Source: Gemmatimonadota bacterium (GTDB lineage Bacteria > Latescibacterota > UBA2968 > UBA8231). From it: DNA of 8,606 nt. A program made the translations under genes and the position numbers. A model generated the notes under the pieces. That model saw only the letters and a program-made list of their open reading frames with translations, did not search any database and was not told the DNA's origin. Positions 6,761 through 8,606 of this stretch are shown piece by piece. The stretch's first letter is position 1, and each line of letters starts with the position of its first letter. The stretch lies in contig JABHDC010000063.1 in NCBI GenBank assembly GCA_018673255.1, positions 1 through 8,606 of the forward strand, read 5' to 3'.

Positions 6761-7507
6761 TCAACCCCCCTCCACCTCGTGTAGTTTTCCCCCGCTCAGC
6801 TTCTCGCGTCGATTGACGATCCACCAGAGCCCCATCATCATGACGCCACCCGTGCTGACGATATTCGGAATCTTCGAAAGGACATCCCAGGTCAGGCGCG
6901 GTAACGCCAGTTCGTCGGTGCCAGTCGGGAATCCGAGTTGGTCGAAAGGGACACTCGACAGATACAGAACAGACGTGCCTCCCGCCTCGGTCAGACCGTA
7001 GATGTGATCCACGTAGCGCTCAGGATGTTTGCGAATCCGTTGCCTGGCCTCGGCCAGCAACTCGTCACGGCCGCCGAAGATCGTCGCCTTGGCCGGACAG
7101 GCCTCTACACATGCCGGTTCCCCGCCGCCCTTCACACGCTGGTCGTAGCACATGATGCATTTCTGCACTCGAGGTTGGGTACTCGACCACTCGTATTTCG
7201 GGACGGAGAAGGGGCAGGCGATCATGCAATACCGGCAGCCCATGCACTTGTCTTCATCGTAGGTCACCGGCCCTTCGTCGGTCTTCTGCAGGGCTCCCAC
7301 GGGACAGACCGAAACACAGGCTGGTTCGAGACAGTGCATGCACTGACGACGAATCGACTGCCCTTCTACTTCATCCAGACTGGTCCATGTCGATGCACTC
7401 AGTCCAGCGACCCCCGTTTCCGGCAGGCCATTGATCTCCTTGCAGGCCTGTTCGCACGCGCCGCATCCCACGCAACGTGTCAGGTCGGTGAGAATACCTA
7501 CCGCCAT
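6761..7507 (-). CDS. hybA: HybA-like ferredoxin subunit with four [4Fe-4S] motifs and a C-terminal membrane helix
   Basis: The 248-residue protein has four cysteine quartets: C12/C15/C18/C22, C56/C59/C64/C68, C88/C91/C94/C98 and C117/C120/C133/C137. This matches the HybA/DmsB/NrfC family that wires a catalytic subunit to a HybB/NrfD membrane partner. A hydrophobic helix at about 212-231 near the C-terminus, followed by RREK, resembles the HybA tail anchor. E. coli HybA is longer and carries a Tat signal; here the quartet begins at residue 12 and no twin-arginine leader is visible. The ATG at 7507 is fixed by GGAGGTG at 7519-7513, only one base after the stop of the GcvH-like gene. A longer frame back to 7612 overlaps that gene and lacks this ribosome site. 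It could also serve a non-hydrogenase oxidoreductase; the neighbouring maturation protease favours hydrogenase. Confidence 0.9.
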   Translation of the reverse strand: MAVGILTDLTRCVGCGACEQACKEINGLPETGVAGLSASTWTSLDEVEGQSIRRQCMHCLEPACVSVCPVGALQKTDEGPVTYDEDKCMGCRYCMIACPFSVPKYEWSSTQPRVQKCIMCYDQRVKGGGEPACVEACPAKATIFGGRDELLAEARQRIRKHPERYVDHIYGLTEAGGTSVLYLSSVPFDQLGFPTGTDELALPRLTWDVLSKIPNIVSTGGVMMMGLWWIVNRREKLSGGKLHEVEGG

Positions 7508-7508
7508 C

Positions 7509-8174
7509 TCACCACCTCCAGTCTGTGCCATTGGGGAGGAAGGTCTTCTCGAAGTCACGCCAGGCATCGCCATCGAGACTGTCGAGTGCACCTTCGATCG
7601 GCGCACCACCATCTGGCAGCGTCGGCACCAACTGACCTCGAACCATGGCCCGTTCGGTCAACCACTGGGTCAGTCGGTCGCCCTGCGCCTGCAGCCAACC
7701 CGCGGCTGCTTCGGCCACACGCAGATGTTCGATCTCTTCGCCGAGCTGCAGTGGACGCACCGTGTAGGCCCAACCATCCTGATGACGCTCGCCCCACCAA
7801 CCCGGGTGACGCGTCAATTCTGGATTCACCGCTTCGATCCGGCCACTGATCGGGGCCGGCACCTGTACGTGACGCCCGTCTTTGCCGACGGCCATCATGG
7901 GTTGCCCCTGCACGACACGGGCACCGACGGGTCGATGCTGGATCTGATCAGGCGTGCCGATGAGCCCACGTACGAAGTTGTCCACACCAACCTGGACCGT
8001 GCCCCCCCGATCGATCTGGAGCCAGCTGTGACCGGGATGCAGGAAGAGGCCATCGGGGAGATGCGGATCGATCGGCTGCGGAGCCACAGCCTGCTCCACA
8101 TCGCGACGTCGCAGGATCAGTGCATCGATGCCGATCAGGAGGAGGATTGAGAGGATGACGAAAATGGCGACCAT
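7509..8174 (-). CDS. Membrane-anchored GcvH-like (lipoyl-domain fold) protein, first gene of the hyb-like operon
   Basis: The 221-residue protein begins with an uncleaved-looking membrane helix (about 2-20, then LRRR), which would leave the rest cytoplasmic or periplasmic depending on orientation; LRRR after the helix favours a cytoplasmic body. Residues about 38-155 follow the glycine-cleavage H-protein pattern: HPGHSWLQI, GTVQVGVDNF, VPAPISGRIEAVNPEL and DGWAYTV. Aligned back from APISG without gaps, the lipoyl-lysine position is G100; the nearest lysine, K98, is two residues off, so lipoylation is doubtful. A C-terminal extension of about 65 residues ends in DWRW and has no recognised fold. 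The ATG at 8174 follows GGGAGA (8186-8181) and lies about 58 nt after the predicted sigma-54 start site. Longer frames to 8333 include the promoter and are rejected. Its role is unknown; a structural or assembly part of the HybAB complex is one guess. Confidence 0.85.
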   Translation of the reverse strand: MVAIFVILSILLLIGIDALILRRRDVEQAVAPQPIDPHLPDGLFLHPGHSWLQIDRGGTVQVGVDNFVRGLIGTPDQIQHRPVGARVVQGQPMMAVGKDGRHVQVPAPISGRIEAVNPELTRHPGWWGERHQDGWAYTVRPLQLGEEIEHLRVAEAAAGWLQAQGDRLTQWLTERAMVRGQLVPTLPDGGAPIEGALDSLDGDAWRDFEKTFLPNGTDWRW

Positions 8175-8242
8175 GCTGCTTCTCCCGCGCAAGATTGTTG
8201 GCGGCGGCGCTCCACTTGAGCCCGCCGCTGCCAATCTCTCTT

Positions 8243-8258
8243 TGCAAGAGGTATGCCG
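8243..8258 (-). promoter_or_regulatory. Sigma-54 (-24/-12) promoter of the gcvH-like/hybA/hybB operon
   Basis: The minus strand reads CGGCATACCTCTTGCA from 8258 to 8243. The invariant GG (8257/8256) and GC (8245/8244) are exactly 10 nt apart and the -12 box TTGCA is perfect; the -24 box is slightly off consensus (CGGCAT for TGGCAC). Transcription would start near 8232, about 58 nt before the first gene. Confidence 0.78.
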
Positions 8259-8309
8259 AGACCGGTAGAACCTCCTTATCTCGTTGGGAGCGTGTGCTTT
8301 GTGGCCTTT

Positions 8310-8317
8310 TTCAACAG
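8310..8317. promoter_or_regulatory. TTCAACAG copy near -80 of the operon promoter; candidate half-site
   Basis: TTCAACAG at 8310-8317 repeats the left half of the palindrome at 8455-8469. It lies about 80 bp upstream of the predicted transcription start, within the usual range for NtrC-type enhancers. An 8-mer repeated twice in about 150 bp is only modest evidence. Confidence 0.25.
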
Positions 8318-8454
8318 TGCGGTGTTTACACACCCGATGTAGGAATAGCCAACACCACTTGCTTCAGAAGAGATCGATTCCTGGCCAATGTCAGATGCGA
8401 AACGACTGTGGGGCATGGACTTGCGGTACCCTGATGAAGTCAGTGACGATTCCT

Positions 8455-8469
8455 TCAACAGCCTGTTGA
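8455..8469. promoter_or_regulatory. Palindrome TCAACAG-C-CTGTTGA, candidate enhancer for the NtrC-type regulator
   Basis: Two perfect 7-bp arms (8455-8461 and 8463-8469) surround a single C. The centre is about 230 bp upstream of the predicted sigma-54 start. A dimeric Fis-type helix-turn-helix protein would bind a site of this shape. A further perfect palindrome, GGTGATCACC (8534-8543), lies farther out. Binding by the window's own regulator is inference. Confidence 0.4.
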
Positions 8470-8559
8470 GGAATGCCGCAACAAAGAGCCTTCCCACGCC
8501 GTGAATCTTGCCAGAGGACACCTGTCTCACAGGGGTGATCACCGGGCGCAGGAACGACA

Positions 8560-8588
8560 GAGCCGCCACCCGGCCCGGGTGGCGGCTC
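8560..8588 (-). terminator. 13-bp GC-rich hairpin, probable terminator of a gene beyond the window
   Basis: GAGCCGCCACCCG at 8560-8572 pairs perfectly with CGGGTGGCGGCTC at 8576-8588 around a 3-nt loop. Read on the minus strand, the stem is followed by a short T-rich tract (TGTCGTTCCT). The likeliest reading is an intrinsic terminator for a minus-strand gene ending just right of 8606, insulating the sigma-54 operon. Plus-strand use is less likely because GTTCAAG follows. Confidence 0.6.
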
Positions 8589-8606
8589 GTTCAAGAAAGA
8601 CTGCTG

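Noticed and set aside
7508..7612. N-terminal extension of the HybA-like protein containing RRS, considered as a Tat signal
   Set aside because: It overlaps the GcvH-like gene, has no hydrophobic core after the arginines, and is bypassed by the strong ribosome site before 7507.
8175..8333. Upstream extension of the GcvH-like protein to 8333
   Set aside because: It would run across the -24/-12 promoter and leader. The ATG at 8174 has a good ribosome site and begins the membrane helix.
8408..8426. Plus-strand GGGGCATGGACTTGC as a -24/-12 element
   Set aside because: The -24 box is poor (GGGGCA) and there is no gene on the plus strand downstream within the window.
8276..8569. 97-codon minus-strand frame between the terminator and the operon promoter
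   Set aside because: It starts inside the terminator hairpin, has no ribosome site, no family features, and overlaps the proposed regulatory region.

Overview
The window is GC-rich DNA from a Gram-negative, respiring bacterium that makes c-type cytochromes and, by inference, an uptake-type [NiFe]-hydrogenase. The phylum cannot be fixed from this sequence; sigma-54 control and heme-c proteins would fit Pseudomonadota, Desulfobacterota and several other groups. Every complete gene lies on the minus strand, so transcription runs from high to low coordinates.

Layout in transcription order: (1) 8606-8175 holds a strong 13-bp hairpin terminator, a palindromic candidate activator site and a -24/-12 (sigma-54) promoter. 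(2) 8174-5212 is a tight three-gene operon: a membrane-anchored GcvH-like protein that appears to lack the lipoyl lysine, a HybA-like protein with four [4Fe-4S] motifs, and a HybB/NrfD-like quinone-reacting membrane protein fused to a triheme c-type cytochrome tail. (3) A second -24/-12 promoter at 5205-5190, directly after that operon, precedes a sensor kinase with two heme-c motifs in its periplasmic loop, an NtrC-type sigma-54 activator that overlaps it, and a bacterial archaemetzincin that overlaps the activator stop by one base. (4) A third, consensus-perfect -24/-12 promoter at 1356-1341 precedes a [NiFe]-hydrogenase maturation endopeptidase (728-1222). (5) 727-121 shows no convincing gene. 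(6) 85-1 is the start of an IS3-family transposase OrfA, marking one end of an insertion sequence.

Working model: H2-derived electrons pass through the HybA-like ferredoxin to the HybB-like quinone module and/or to its periplasmic triheme tail. The kinase would sense periplasmic redox state through covalent heme and phosphorylate the adjacent activator, which would fire all three sigma-54 promoters, including its own. That would make a self-contained redox-responsive regulon. The hydrogenase large and small subunits are not in the window. They may lie beyond 8606, ending at the hairpin terminator, or beyond the insertion sequence. The unusual parts are the archaemetzincin inside the regulatory operon, the HybB-triheme fusion, the GcvH-like first gene, and the three matching sigma-54 promoters.
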